Shown here: piece by piece, positions 44,575 through 52,603 of the stretch
How the letters are laid out: each line of letters begins with the position of its first letter
Numbering within the stretch: position 1 is the first letter of the stretch
Assembly: GCA_020440645.1 (NCBI GenBank)
Contig: JAGRNR010000010.1
Location: forward strand, 15,533 to 79,532
Direction of reading: 5' to 3'
From: JAHEFU01 sp020440645
GTDB taxonomy: Bacteria; 4484-113; JAFGCY01
DNA: 64,000 nucleotides
Notes under the pieces: generated by a model
What the model was told of the DNA's origin: nothing
What the model saw: only the letters and a program-made list of their open reading frames with translations
The model's database searches: none
Program-made: the position numbers and the translations under genes

Positions 44575-45902
44575 CCGGCGGTCCCCGCCAGCCAGTCAGT
44601 TGCCTCGCGCAGCACCGCGGCCTCATTGAGGCTGAGCACTTCGCGTTCGCGCATCAGCAGGCGGCCGTTGGCAATCGTGTGGCGCACGTCCGCCGCCTGA
44701 GCACTGTATGCCAGGTAGCTGTACACTGCGCTCGCGTGCGTGTAGCGCGGCGTGGTGTGCGGGGTTGCCAGGTCGATCACGCAGATGTCTGCCAGCTTCC
44801 CCGCTGCCAGCGTGCCAAAGCGCCTGTCCCCCAGAGCGGCAGCACCGCCCGAAGTTGCCAGCTGCACCGCCTGCTGCGCCGGCATCGCCTCAGCATCCAA
44901 GAGGATGCCCTTTGGCAGCAGTGAGGAGAGGTGCAGCTCCTCCCACATGTCGAGGTTGTTGTTGCTGGCTGCCCCGTCAGTGCCCAACCCGACATTCACG
45001 CCGGCCTTCAGCATGGCAACCGTCGGCGCGACACCGCTGGCCAGCTTCAGGTTGCTGGCCGGGCAGTGGCAGGCTCCGCAGCCATGGCTGGCCATCAGTT
45101 CCATGTCCGGCTGCTCCACCCAGACGCAGTGCGCCCCGAGCGTACGCGGGCCAAGCACCCCGAGCCGCGCCAGCCCGGCGGTCGGGCTCTCTCCCGGCTG
45201 CAGCCATTCGGTGATGCCCTGCTCGGCATTCGTTTCATGCAGGTGGATGTGGAACAGCAGGCCGTGCTCACGCGACAGGCCGTGCATCGTTGTCAGGATC
45301 TCCGGTGTGCAGGTGTAGGGCGCATGGCAGGCCACCGCCGGTTCGATCAACGGATGCCCGCTGAACTCGGCGATCAGCGCTTCAGACAGCTTCTTTCCAT
45401 CCTGCCATGTCGGCGCGCTGGGCGTCGGGAACTGGATCACACCCTCGCTGACCAGCCCGCGCATCCCGCTGTCAGCCACCGCGCTGGCAACGCTGGCGGC
45501 GAACAGGTACATGTCATTCACGCAGGTCACCCCGCCCCTGATGCTTTCGAGGCAGGCCAGGCGTGTGGCGTGGTAGCAGAAGTCCGGCGAGAGGTGTTTG
45601 CCCTCCGCCGGCCAGATATGCTCATTGAGCCAGGTCAGGAGCGGCAGGTCATCGGCCAGTCCGCGGAAGTAGACCATCGGCATGTGAGTATGCGCATTCA
45701 CCATGCCGGGCAGCACCACGCAGCCGCTGCAGTCCAGCACCTCGTCAAAACCGGAGACCGGCGGGCAGTCCGACATCGGCCCGATAGCGCTCACCAGCTC
45801 GCCTTCGGTGGCAAGGTAGCCCGGGTTGAACTGGCGCAGTTCGCTGTCCATCGCCAGCACGGTCGCATTCGTCAAGAGCATCCTGCCCTGTTGCTTTGCC
45901 AT
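44571..45902 (-). CDS. mtaD: 5-methylthioadenosine/S-adenosylhomocysteine deaminase-like amidohydrolase
   Basis: 443 aa. Metal-dependent amidohydrolase with NAHTHMPM (metal His pair, about 71-78), IHLHETNAE, HCPASNLKLASG and LGTDGAASNNNLDM (metal Asp). This motif set is that of the MtaD/SsnA/TrzA group, which deaminates MTA, SAH or adenosine to the inosine forms in the cytosol. The precise substrate is inferred. TAGAAT lies 6 nt before ATG 45902 with no SD. Confidence 0.9.
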   Translation of the reverse strand: MAKQQGRMLLTNATVLAMDSELRQFNPGYLATEGELVSAIGPMSDCPPVSGFDEVLDCSGCVVLPGMVNAHTHMPMVYFRGLADDLPLLTWLNEHIWPAEGKHLSPDFCYHATRLACLESIRGGVTCVNDMYLFAASVASAVADSGMRGLVSEGVIQFPTPSAPTWQDGKKLSEALIAEFSGHPLIEPAVACHAPYTCTPEILTTMHGLSREHGLLFHIHLHETNAEQGITEWLQPGESPTAGLARLGVLGPRTLGAHCVWVEQPDMELMASHGCGACHCPASNLKLASGVAPTVAMLKAGVNVGLGTDGAASNNNLDMWEELHLSSLLPKGILLDAEAMPAQQAVQLATSGGAAALGDRRFGTLAAGKLADICVIDLATPHTTPRYTHASAVYSYLAYSAQAADVRHTIANGRLLMREREVLSLNEAAVLREATDWLAGTAG

Positions 45903-45908
45903 GCAGGG

Positions 45909-45914
45909 ATTCTA
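45909..45914 (-). promoter_or_regulatory. TAGAAT 6 nt before the deaminase start (leaderless promoter)
   Basis: TAGAAT-CCCTGC-ATG on the minus strand. The divergent DUF2156 gene has its own TAGACT at 45946-45951. Confidence 0.5.
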
Positions 45915-45990
45915 CCAGTTCAGTGCATGGGCAGACGAACTGGGTTAGACTGGCAGTCTGGACGCCCTGCGCAAACAATATCCGGATGCA

Positions 45991-47010
45991 TTGAAGCCCG
46001 CAGCCAGCCCGCTGGAACTGCATGGCAGCTTCGCACTGGCAATGTCCACGCGCCAGCCCTCACTCAGCTTGTTCAGCGGGAGCTGCGGCGAGATTGCCTA
46101 CCACCCAGCCCTGCATGCACTTGGCAGCTCACTTGTCCTGGGTGATCCCCTCTGCAGCGAAGCGAACAGGCCCGCCATGCTTGCGGAATACCTTGCTGCG
46201 AATCCTCGTTCAGCATTCCTGCAGGTATCCGAATCCACGGCCATCGAGCTGGGCCGGATCGGCTTCCACTGCACGCCAATGGGATTCGAAAGCTGGATTC
46301 CGCTGCAGGACTGGCATCTCCGCGGCCAGGCTCGCAAGTACCTGCGATACGTGCTCAGCCGGGCCCGCCGCCAGGCTGTGACCCTGCAGGACTGGCCGGA
46401 CTACCTTGAACGGATGGATGAACTGCAGGAAATCAGCCGCCACTGGCTGGGCCTCAGGCGGCGCAATGCAAGCGAATTGCATTTCCTTGCGCGCCCGCTG
46501 GACAGTTGCCACGACCCAGCCACCCGCTGCTTCGTGGCCCGCCGAGATGGCCGGACGATCGCCTTCGTGATGTTCGACCCGCTGTACCGCGATGGCCGGG
46601 TGATCGGATATGCGGCCTCGCTGCTGCGCTCCCGTGAACTGGGCAGTGCGGGCTGGCAGGACTTCATCGTGCTTGGGGCAATGGAGCATTTCCGCCTGCG
46701 GGGCCTGGAATGGCTGACGCTCGGGCTATCGCCATTCGCACCAGCAGAGGCCGCGCAAGCAATTTCAAGCCCGCCAGCCACCCGGGCAATATTCAGCTGG
46801 TGGCTGGAGCATGGCAACTGGCTCTATAACTTCCGTGGGGTTGGGTTCCACAAGCGCCGCTATCCTGCACAGCGGCGCACGATGTATTTCTGCTCAAGGC
46901 AGGCATTGCCCCTGCTGGAACTGAGGGATGCCCTGGCGGCGATGCGCGTCAGGCCGCTGCAGCGCCTCGGCGGTCACCTGCTGGGGATGCTGGAGTCGGC
47001 TTCAGGCTGA
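45991..47010 (+). CDS. DUF2156 (phosphatidylglycerol lysyltransferase C-terminal-like) protein
   Basis: 339 aa from TTG 45991. GNAT-like double domain of the LPG_synthase_C/DUF2156 family: QARKYLRYVLSRARR, FVMFDPLYRDGRVIGYAASLLR, RLRGLEWLTLGLSPFA and the closing FHKRRYPAQRRTMYF. Such proteins transfer aminoacyl groups from tRNA to lipids or other acceptors. The membrane half of MprF is absent, so a soluble enzyme is expected. The frame stays open upstream to a CTG at 45958, 6 nt after TAGACT, giving DALRKQYPDA; that may be the true start. It overlaps the phosphatase gene by 9 bp. Confidence 0.82.
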   Translation: MKPAASPLELHGSFALAMSTRQPSLSLFSGSCGEIAYHPALHALGSSLVLGDPLCSEANRPAMLAEYLAANPRSAFLQVSESTAIELGRIGFHCTPMGFESWIPLQDWHLRGQARKYLRYVLSRARRQAVTLQDWPDYLERMDELQEISRHWLGLRRRNASELHFLARPLDSCHDPATRCFVARRDGRTIAFVMFDPLYRDGRVIGYAASLLRSRELGSAGWQDFIVLGAMEHFRLRGLEWLTLGLSPFAPAEAAQAISSPPATRAIFSWWLEHGNWLYNFRGVGFHKRRYPAQRRTMYFCSRQALPLLELRDALAAMRVRPLQRLGGHLLGMLESASG

Positions 47011-47430
47011 GGCTTCGCCGAGCTGCAGTTCCCCGGCCAGCTCGCTGATGTGCTTCGCAATGTCCTCGCGCACATCGCGATAGATCTGCAGGCGTTCCTC
47101 ATCGGTGCCGACCGCGTTGTAGGGGTCGAAGATGTACCAGATGTGCCTGCCGACGTTCTGTGGGATTCGTCCGGCATAGTTGCGCGCCGTCTCACCGATC
47201 AGGATCACGTGGTCAAAGCTTGCGAGGTTGAGGTCCTTGATGTCCGTGCCCTGGAAATCCGTGGCATCGGCACCGGCCTCCTCGATCACCTTCGAGCTCA
47301 TCGGCTGCAGCTCATACAGCGGCATCACTCCGGCGCTGCGCCATTCGTGCTGGGGGTACTGCATGCGCGCCAGCCGCTCCGCAATCGGGCTGCGGCAGGT
47401 GTTCCCGGTACATACGAACAGGAAGCGCAT
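47002..47430 (-). CDS. Low-molecular-weight protein tyrosine phosphatase/arsenate reductase family
   Basis: 142 aa. Phosphate-binding loop VCTGNTCRSP at residues 6-15 with nucleophilic Cys and Arg, and general acid Asp in IFDPYN. The length suits an LMW-PTP that dephosphorylates arginine or tyrosine, for example of sugar-polymer kinases. Arsenate reductase use needs further cysteines that are not seen. ATG 47430 is chosen from the family start (MRFLFVCTGN); TATAAC lies 7 nt upstream and there is no SD. Confidence 0.92.
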   Translation of the reverse strand: MRFLFVCTGNTCRSPIAERLARMQYPQHEWRSAGVMPLYELQPMSSKVIEEAGADATDFQGTDIKDLNLASFDHVILIGETARNYAGRIPQNVGRHIWYIFDPYNAVGTDEERLQIYRDVREDIAKHISELAGELQLGEASA

Positions 47431-47437
47431 GGACTCA

Positions 47438-47443
47438 GTTATA
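47438..47443 (-). promoter_or_regulatory. TATAAC 7 nt before the phosphatase start (leaderless promoter)
   Basis: TATAAC-TGAGTCC-ATG on the minus strand. The 155-bp spacer beyond it holds a repeated GCTATGGC but no other clear signal. Confidence 0.45.
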
Positions 47444-47585
47444 CACCTGTGTCGTGCGGAATGATTCAAATGGGGGAAGCGTGAAGAAAGGAAACTCACC
47501 TGCCATAGCCGACCGGGGCCGGCCATAGCAAATGAGTTGTCATCCTATAGATCGGTATCCGGCGGACTGACTTGAGCGGACAGGC

Positions 47586-48701
47586 TCAGCTGGACATGCC
47601 TGTGAGGAACTGCTCCACAAGGCCGCGCTGCTCCAGCAGCTCGATGATGCCATCGACATCCAGGAGCTCTTGGCTTTCACTGTCATAGCCGGTGTTCTCC
47701 AGCTTCAGCTTGGCCGGGTCAGGCGGGCTGAGCGGCTCGACCATGAAGTGGTCGTCAAACTCAGTGGCATGCAGCCCTTCCTCAGGTGTCATCAGCGCTT
47801 CGCAGAGCTTCTCGCCGGGCAGCAGGCCGATCTCGTTTACGCCGATCGCCTGCGGGTCATGCCCGAAACGCGGGGCGTAGATCCGGATCAGCGCGTTCAC
47901 CAGGTCGATGATGCGCATCACAGGCATCTTCAGGATGAAGATCTCACCGGAGCGGGCTGACAGCGAGGCCTTCAGCGCCAGCTCGACGGCCTGCGGGATG
48001 CTCATGAAGAAGCGCCGCATCTGCGGGTGGGTGATCGTCACCGGGCCACCCTGGCGGATCTGCTCGATGAACATCGGGATCGCGCTGCCGCGGCTGGCCA
48101 GCACATTGCCGAAGCGGATCACACCGAAGCGTGTGCGGCGGTCGCCCTTGTACTGGCTGGCGGAGAGGATCATCCGCTCGGCCAGCAGCTTGGTGGCACC
48201 CATCGTGTTGGTCGGGCTGACGGCCTTGTCAGTGCTGATCCCGACGAGCAGTTCCATGTTGTAGTTGAGCGCGGCCTCGACCAGGTTCTGCGTGCCTAGC
48301 ACGTTGGTCTTGACCGCCTCGAAGGGGTTGTACTCGCAGATGGCAACGTGCTTCAGCGCCGAGGCGTGGAACACCACGTCGACACCCTCGCAGGCGCGCA
48401 TCAGGCGGTCGCGGTCGCGCACATCGCCGATCAGGTAGCGCAGGTCACCGCGGTCGCCCAGCTCGCGGCGCATGGCGTACTGGTTGTACTCATTGCGGCT
48501 GAGCACACGCACGACCCGCGGCTTGTACCGCAGCACCTGGCTGACGATCTCGCGGCCGATGCTGCCGGTGCCGCCGGTGACCAGCACCGTGCGGTTGCCA
48601 AGCGCTTCCTCCAGCGTGCGCGGGATGCGCATCGGATTGAAGCGTTCGCTGGCCTCCTTGTTGGCGGCCTCAACCTCACGGATCCTGTCCTCGGGAAGCA
48701 T
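47586..48701 (-). CDS. CapD/FlaA1/PseB-like UDP-sugar 4,6-dehydratase
   Basis: 371 aa, short (soluble) form of the polysaccharide biosynthesis NAD-dependent family. Rossmann motif TGGTGSIG (about 43-50), FHASALKHV, ISTDKAVSPTNTMGATK with catalytic Lys, and RFGNVLASRGS. The Tyr of the usual YxxxK is Met here, as in other CapD/FlaA1/PseB enzymes. It probably makes a 4-keto-6-deoxy sugar from UDP-GlcNAc. With neuB 1.5 kb away and the flagellar operon beyond, flagellin or capsule nonulosonate synthesis is likely. ATG 48701 has TAAACT 7 nt upstream. Confidence 0.92.
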   Translation of the reverse strand: MLPEDRIREVEAANKEASERFNPMRIPRTLEEALGNRTVLVTGGTGSIGREIVSQVLRYKPRVVRVLSRNEYNQYAMRRELGDRGDLRYLIGDVRDRDRLMRACEGVDVVFHASALKHVAICEYNPFEAVKTNVLGTQNLVEAALNYNMELLVGISTDKAVSPTNTMGATKLLAERMILSASQYKGDRRTRFGVIRFGNVLASRGSAIPMFIEQIRQGGPVTITHPQMRRFFMSIPQAVELALKASLSARSGEIFILKMPVMRIIDLVNALIRIYAPRFGHDPQAIGVNEIGLLPGEKLCEALMTPEEGLHATEFDDHFMVEPLSPPDPAKLKLENTGYDSESQELLDVDGIIELLEQRGLVEQFLTGMSS

Positions 48702-48708
48702 TGTGCCT

Positions 48709-48714
48709 AGTTTA
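48709..48714 (-). promoter_or_regulatory. TAAACT 7 nt before the dehydratase start (leaderless promoter)
   Basis: TAAACT-AGGCACA-ATG on the minus strand; 4 of 6 bases match a -10. No SD. Confidence 0.4.
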
Positions 48715-48862
48715 TCGGCTGTTCCACATTTCATCTGAAGGATCCATGCAGCTGTATGGTGAAAATCCGGTTGCACAGTACGGCAGGAACTCCTCCGGAT
48801 GTGGCAGAACTAATGTGTCGGCAAGCATGGCCCGGCGTTTCATTCGAAGGTTGGATTGCACT

Positions 48863-49195
48863 ATGAGTTTCCCGATCGATATCGAACTCCCCAGCGGCTC
48901 CAATTCTCTGCTGCGCGAAAGCCTGCTCGAAGGCGAGCACGTGATGCATCGCATCAGCTTCATCCACCCGGCAGGGATGCAGGAGGTGCAGCGCCAGCTG
49001 GTGGTCAAGCTAGGCAGCCGCGGTTACCGGCTGGCGAGCTGCGAAGCTCTGTTCGAGGAGGAGATTGCCGACTGGACCGTGTTCGAGAACCCTGGCAGCG
49101 ACCTGCTCATCGTGTTCACTGAAGATCCCCTGCGCGAAGGTGCCTACCTTCTGCTTTCCTGCCAGCGCCATCCCGGGGATGGGGTGCTAGAGTAA
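48863..49195 (+). CDS. Small protein of unknown function
   Basis: 110 aa from ATG 48863 (MSFPIDIELPSGSN). Alternating short hydrophobic strands (HRISFIHPAGMQEVQRQLVVKLGSRGYRLASCEALFEEEIADWTVF; SDLLIVFTEDPLREGAYLLLSC) suggest a compact alpha/beta fold without signal peptide. ATGs at 48746 and 48827 are in frame but less likely from composition. No SD is obvious. It precedes two small lipoproteins in the same direction and may be part of that operon. Confidence 0.6.
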   Translation: MSFPIDIELPSGSNSLLRESLLEGEHVMHRISFIHPAGMQEVQRQLVVKLGSRGYRLASCEALFEEEIADWTVFENPGSDLLIVFTEDPLREGAYLLLSCQRHPGDGVLE

Positions 49196-49231
49196 TGCCA
49201 TCCTGACTGGCCGCAGAGGCCGGAGAAGAAC

Positions 49232-49639
49232 ATGCGGATCCTTGCTCTGATGGTAATTACGATGCTGGCCTTGGCTTCATGCCAGCAGGGCGGCGTACCC
49301 GTACCGGCCGACTTCCCGGTGAAGCTCACCCTGCCTGCTGGCTCCGAAATCGGCAGCAACCCGGCAGGCGATGCCGCTGAACAGGCAATTGCAGCGATGA
49401 ACATGAAGGTCGTGACCTTCACGAGTGATGCAGGCGAGGCAAAGGTCAAGGAACATATCGCCAAGCAGCTCAAGTCCGAAGGCTTCACCAAGATGATGAT
49501 CCCCGGCATGGGCGGTTCCCCGCAGGACGCCTACTCCAAGGAAGGCTCGAACATGATGATCAGCATCACCGCTGCCGGCGGGAACATGTACACGCTGATG
49601 TCGATGGAGATGCCGGACCTGTCGAAGTTCCGTCCCTGA
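49232..49639 (+). CDS. Small lipoprotein of unknown function
   Basis: 135 aa. GGAGAAGAAC before the ATG; lipobox LASC. The mature domain (VKLTLPAGSEIGSN ... AAIAAMNMKVVTFTSD ... VKEHIAKQLKSEGFTKMMI ... NMYTLMSMEMPDL) has the alternation of a small alpha/beta sandwich that binds or partners another envelope protein. The next lipoprotein follows 28 bp later and shares the theme of a graded residual (WEDELRAAGYSY against KSEGFTK), so both may be distant relatives. Confidence 0.8.
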   Translation: MRILALMVITMLALASCQQGGVPVPADFPVKLTLPAGSEIGSNPAGDAAEQAIAAMNMKVVTFTSDAGEAKVKEHIAKQLKSEGFTKMMIPGMGGSPQDAYSKEGSNMMISITAAGGNMYTLMSMEMPDLSKFRP

Positions 49640-49667
49640 GGCAGCGCCGGTATGCGAAACTGAATGC

Positions 49668-50207
49668 ATGCGACCCGGCGTCAGTCCAGTTGTGCGATTC
49701 AGATCAATAGCAGCAAGCATCCTGATGATGTTGCTCGCGTCCGCCTGCAGCAGGCAGGCTGGTGAGCAGGCCAGCCCGCTGGCATTCCCCGCAAACTGGC
49801 CTGAGCCGGCCATGACGGTGCCTGAAGGCATGGACAGCGCTGAGCTGTTCGCCTCACTGACGCTGGACAGCGATGATGGCAGGACCGTGAAGGGCAAGCC
49901 GGCGGTCGGCGACTTCGACGGTGAGCTGTGGGCGGTCGGCTTCGCCACTGACGAAAGCTTTGCCAACGTGCTGTCATTCTGGGAGGACGAGCTGCGCGCC
50001 GCCGGCTACTCCTACGTGGAGAACGACGTGGAAAGTTCCAGCACACGTGCACTGGCCCGCCAGTACGTCAGCCAGGACCTGCACAGGATCATCGTGATCG
50101 TGAAAAGCGAGGGCAAGAGCAAGGAAAGCGGCCGCACGCGCGGCGTCGTCAAGCTAAGCGTCTGCGCCGAGGACATCCCGCTGGAGGGCATGCTCCGCCG
50201 GCTCTGA
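49668..50207 (+). CDS. Small lipoprotein of unknown function
   Basis: 179 aa. Signal with lipobox LASAC (about residue 27). It resembles the preceding lipoprotein in pattern: FPANWPEPAMTVPEGMD, FATDESFANVLSFWEDELRAAGYSYVE, then an amphipathic C-terminal part. No SD precedes ATG 49668; GTG 49692 is an alternative. The last 54 bp overlap the end of convergent neuB, more than any other pair here. Confidence 0.75.
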   Translation: MRPGVSPVVRFRSIAASILMMLLASACSRQAGEQASPLAFPANWPEPAMTVPEGMDSAELFASLTLDSDDGRTVKGKPAVGDFDGELWAVGFATDESFANVLSFWEDELRAAGYSYVENDVESSSTRALARQYVSQDLHRIIVIVKSEGKSKESGRTRGVVKLSVCAEDIPLEGMLRRL

Positions 50208-51215
50208 ACCGGCCTCACCTTCCATCATATGGAAGTCCGCCGACTTGACCTGCGCGCCATTGCGCACTGACATCCGCAGTTCACGCCCCAGCAGCTGCAT
50301 CGCCGCCTGCGGGGCCAGCCCGGTACCGGGACGCAGGAACTTCAGGTCCTGCTCACACAGCACATGCCCCGCCCCGAGGTCACAGGCATAGAAGGCACTG
50401 CGCCGGGCAATGCCGGCGATCTGCTCCTCGCTTTCCTGCATCTGCTTGACGCGGCGGCCCATTGCCTGCTCAATCGCGCGGATGCCCTGCACGAGATCAG
50501 TCAGCTCTTCGGGACTGCAGGAACCCGGGATATCCGGCCCAGCGACGCTCTTGTCCAGGCAGAAGTGCTTCTCGATCACACTGGCGCCCATCCCGACGGC
50601 CGCGAAGCAACACCAGTTGCCGATGCTGTGGTCGGAGAAGCCGACGTCGCAGCCGACCTCGTCGGAGATCGCCAGCATGCTGCGCAGGTTGACCTGCGGG
50701 TAGGGCGTCGGGTACTGCGTGGTGCACTGCAGCATCACGACCTGCGGACAGCCATGCTCGATCGCCGTCTCGTAGGCCCGCCAGACCTCATCCATGCTGC
50801 CCATCCCTGTGCTGATGTACATCGGCTTGCGCCGGGAGGCAATCGCCGCGATGAAGGGCAGGTTCGTCAGGTCGCAGCTGGCGACCTTGTAGGCCGGCAC
50901 GTGCAGTTCCTCCAGCAGTGCCAGCATGTCCGTGTCAAACGGGGTGGAGAGGAAGACGATGCCTTCGCTGCGGCACAGCTCATTCAGTTCCGCGTGCTCG
51001 CGGCGACCGAGTTCGTACTTTGAAAAGAAGGCATGCTGGTCCGCCGCCAGTGAGTCGTGGGCCAGCCCGGATGCGGTGAAGCTCTGGAACTTGACCGCAT
51101 TCGCCCCGGCTGCGGCCGCGATGCGGACCATCTCCGCCGCCACCCGCATGTCGCCACCGTGGTTGATTCCCGCCTCGGCAATGATGTAAACCGGCCTGTG
51201 GTTGTCAATCACCAT
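50154..51215 (-). CDS. neuB: N-acetylneuraminate/pseudaminate synthase family protein
   Basis: 353 aa. It condenses phosphoenolpyruvate with a 2-acetamido sugar to a nonulosonic acid in the cytosol. TIM barrel with IIAEAGINHGGD, NAVKFQSF, KVASCDLTN, STGMGSMDEV, GFSDHSIGN, and VIEKHFCLDKSVAGPD. The C-terminal SAF domain spans about 290-345 (RRSAFYACDLGAGHVLCEQDLKFLRPGTG). Whether the product is NeuAc, pseudaminic or legionaminic acid cannot be told. Neighbouring CapD/PseB-like dehydratase and flagellar genes favour flagellar glycosylation. The ATG at 51215 is preceded by GAGGAG inside a 7-codon upstream ORF. Confidence 0.94.
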   Translation of the reverse strand: MVIDNHRPVYIIAEAGINHGGDMRVAAEMVRIAAAAGANAVKFQSFTASGLAHDSLAADQHAFFSKYELGRREHAELNELCRSEGIVFLSTPFDTDMLALLEELHVPAYKVASCDLTNLPFIAAIASRRKPMYISTGMGSMDEVWRAYETAIEHGCPQVVMLQCTTQYPTPYPQVNLRSMLAISDEVGCDVGFSDHSIGNWCCFAAVGMGASVIEKHFCLDKSVAGPDIPGSCSPEELTDLVQGIRAIEQAMGRRVKQMQESEEQIAGIARRSAFYACDLGAGHVLCEQDLKFLRPGTGLAPQAAMQLLGRELRMSVRNGAQVKSADFHMMEGEAGSEPAEHALQRDVLGADA

Positions 51216-51243
51216 GCTGCTTCGCTCCTCATCGTGGATTATA
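51209..51243 (-). promoter_or_regulatory. neuB promoter with short upstream ORF
   Basis: TATAAT (51243-51238) is 5 nt from an ATG at 51232 that encodes MRSEAAW and stops at 51209, overlapping the neuB start (51215). Its codons contain GAGGAG, which serves as neuB SD. Translation of the mini-ORF could be coupled to neuB. Confidence 0.4.
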
Positions 51244-51280
51244 TCGGCGGGGGGCGGCCCGGGTGAGCATTAACGGGCGG

Positions 51281-51392
51281 TCAAATTGAGGTTGAAAGGC
51301 CGTGAATGTACTTACATTGGAACTGAATGATGGTTATATTCTGCGCAACGGAGAATTCCGCAAAGGAAACCCGGCCTGAAAAGAACGGCCGG
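51281..51392 (+). promoter_or_regulatory. Flagellar operon promoter region
   Basis: TCAA-N14-GCCGTGAA (51281-51306) resembles a sigma28 (FliA) promoter at 6 of 8 positions of the -10. A palindrome AATGTA-CT-TACATT (51305-51318) follows. TTACAT-N17-TATATT (51312-51340) is a second, sigma70-like candidate. The leader holds CCGGCC/GGCCGG (51371-51376, 51387-51392) before the flgB SD. Confidence 0.4.
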
Positions 51393-51403
51393 TGGGGAGA
51401 AAT

Positions 51404-51790
51404 ATGCTGGATGCACTGCACAGGGATGTGACCTGGGCCACGCTCGAACAGGGCATGCGCGGACTGAGCCGGCGCGAGCAGGCGATTGCCGTGAATGTCG
51501 ACAACGTCAACACTCCCGGCTACAAGCGCCATGAGATTGACTTCAAGACCGGGCTGAGGGAAGCGCTGGCCGGCAGTGGCAACCGCACCCAGCTCAGTTC
51601 GCAGCTGCGCGGCTCGGAATCACGCGAGTTCGTGATTGACACCGAAAGCTTCAACAATGACCTGAACGGCGTTGACATTGAGCACGAGATGAAGCTGCTG
51701 GCCGAAACAAGCATCGACCGCGCCACCAACTACTCGCTGATGCAGAAGAAGCTGCGCACCTACAAGATGGTCATGCGGGACGGGAGGTAA
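51404..51790 (+). CDS. flgB: Flagellar basal-body rod protein FlgB
   Basis: 128 aa, proximal rod subunit exported through the flagellar type III system. N-terminal helix ALHRDVTWATLEQGMRGLSRREQAIAVNVDNVNTPGYKRHEIDF has the rod-protein NVxNxxTPGYK motif. The C-terminal half LLAETSIDRATNYSLMQKKLRTYKMVM matches FlgB. ATG 51404 follows GGGGAG. First gene of the operon. Confidence 0.94.
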   Translation: MLDALHRDVTWATLEQGMRGLSRREQAIAVNVDNVNTPGYKRHEIDFKTGLREALAGSGNRTQLSSQLRGSESREFVIDTESFNNDLNGVDIEHEMKLLAETSIDRATNYSLMQKKLRTYKMVMRDGR

Positions 51791-51793
51791 GCG

Positions 51794-52201
51794 ATGGACC
51801 GGTTCAGCACCCTTGACGCCGCCGCGAGCGGCATGAGCGCCAACCGCATGTGGCTGGACATCATCGCCGCCAACATGGCGAATGCCCAGACCAGCGTCGA
51901 CCCCGGCGAGGACGGCTACCGCGCCCAGCGCCCGATCTTCCAGGCGATGGTCGACGAGGAGATGAAGGTGCGCGGCGTGACGATCGACCGCTTCGAGCAA
52001 AGCCAGGAGGACTGCCGCCAGGAGTACATCCCGGGGCACAAGCAGGCTGACGAGAACGGGATGGTCACCTTTTCCAACGTGAACGTGATGCATGAGATGG
52101 CGGACATGCTCGTGGCCCAGCGCGCCTTTGAGGCCAACGCCACGGTGTTCGAGTCCGCCAAGGACGGCGCGATGCGCCTGATACAGCTGCTGCAGGCCTA
52201 G
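51794..52201 (+). CDS. flgC: Flagellar basal-body rod protein FlgC
   Basis: 135 aa. It has the N-terminal rod motif (DAAASGMSANRMWLDIIAANMANAQTS) and C-terminal VNVMHEMADMLVAQRAFEANATVFESAKDGAMRLIQLL, where FlgC usually has Leu-rich NV..EM..M. GGAGG lies 6 nt before the ATG; 3 bp after flgB. Rod subunit. Confidence 0.94.
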   Translation: MDRFSTLDAAASGMSANRMWLDIIAANMANAQTSVDPGEDGYRAQRPIFQAMVDEEMKVRGVTIDRFEQSQEDCRQEYIPGHKQADENGMVTFSNVNVMHEMADMLVAQRAFEANATVFESAKDGAMRLIQLLQA

Positions 52202-52230
52202 TCCTGTAATCTGGCAACGGGGAGAATGGC

Positions 52231-52530
52231 ATGAATGAACTGGTTACCTGGCAGGGCACGGGCAATGCGCTGAAGCAGGCCAAGGCGGCGAGTGAGCCCG
52301 TCGCCGACGGCGGTGTGGACTTCGGCGCGACCATCAAGCGCCACCTGGCGGAGCTGCGCGACACATACAACCAGGCTGAGGAGGCCCAGCGGCTCTGGCA
52401 GGTCGGCGAACTCGACACGGAGACCGCCGTGATGCTTGTCAACAAGGCTGACCTGGCCCTGACCTACACCATGGAACTACGCAACAAGATGCTGGAGGCA
52501 TACCAGGAAATCAGCCGGATGCAGATCTGA
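52231..52530 (+). CDS. fliE: Flagellar hook-basal body complex protein FliE
   Basis: 99 aa. C-terminal half (AVMLVNKADLALTYTMELRNKMLEAYQEISRMQI) is the FliE signature linking the MS ring to the rod. GGGGAG before the ATG; 29 bp after flgC. Confidence 0.92.
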   Translation: MNELVTWQGTGNALKQAKAASEPVADGGVDFGATIKRHLAELRDTYNQAEEAQRLWQVGELDTETAVMLVNKADLALTYTMELRNKMLEAYQEISRMQI

Positions 52531-52603
52531 ACTGGCTGCCGCGGGGCTGCGGCACAGGCGGCATGAACTGCCGCCAAGGCACGGGAGATAAGGCGGAAGA
52601 GCA

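Noticed and set aside
44931..46145. 404-codon plus-strand ORF
   Set aside because: Antisense to the deaminase gene and overlapping DUF2156; composition is non-coding.
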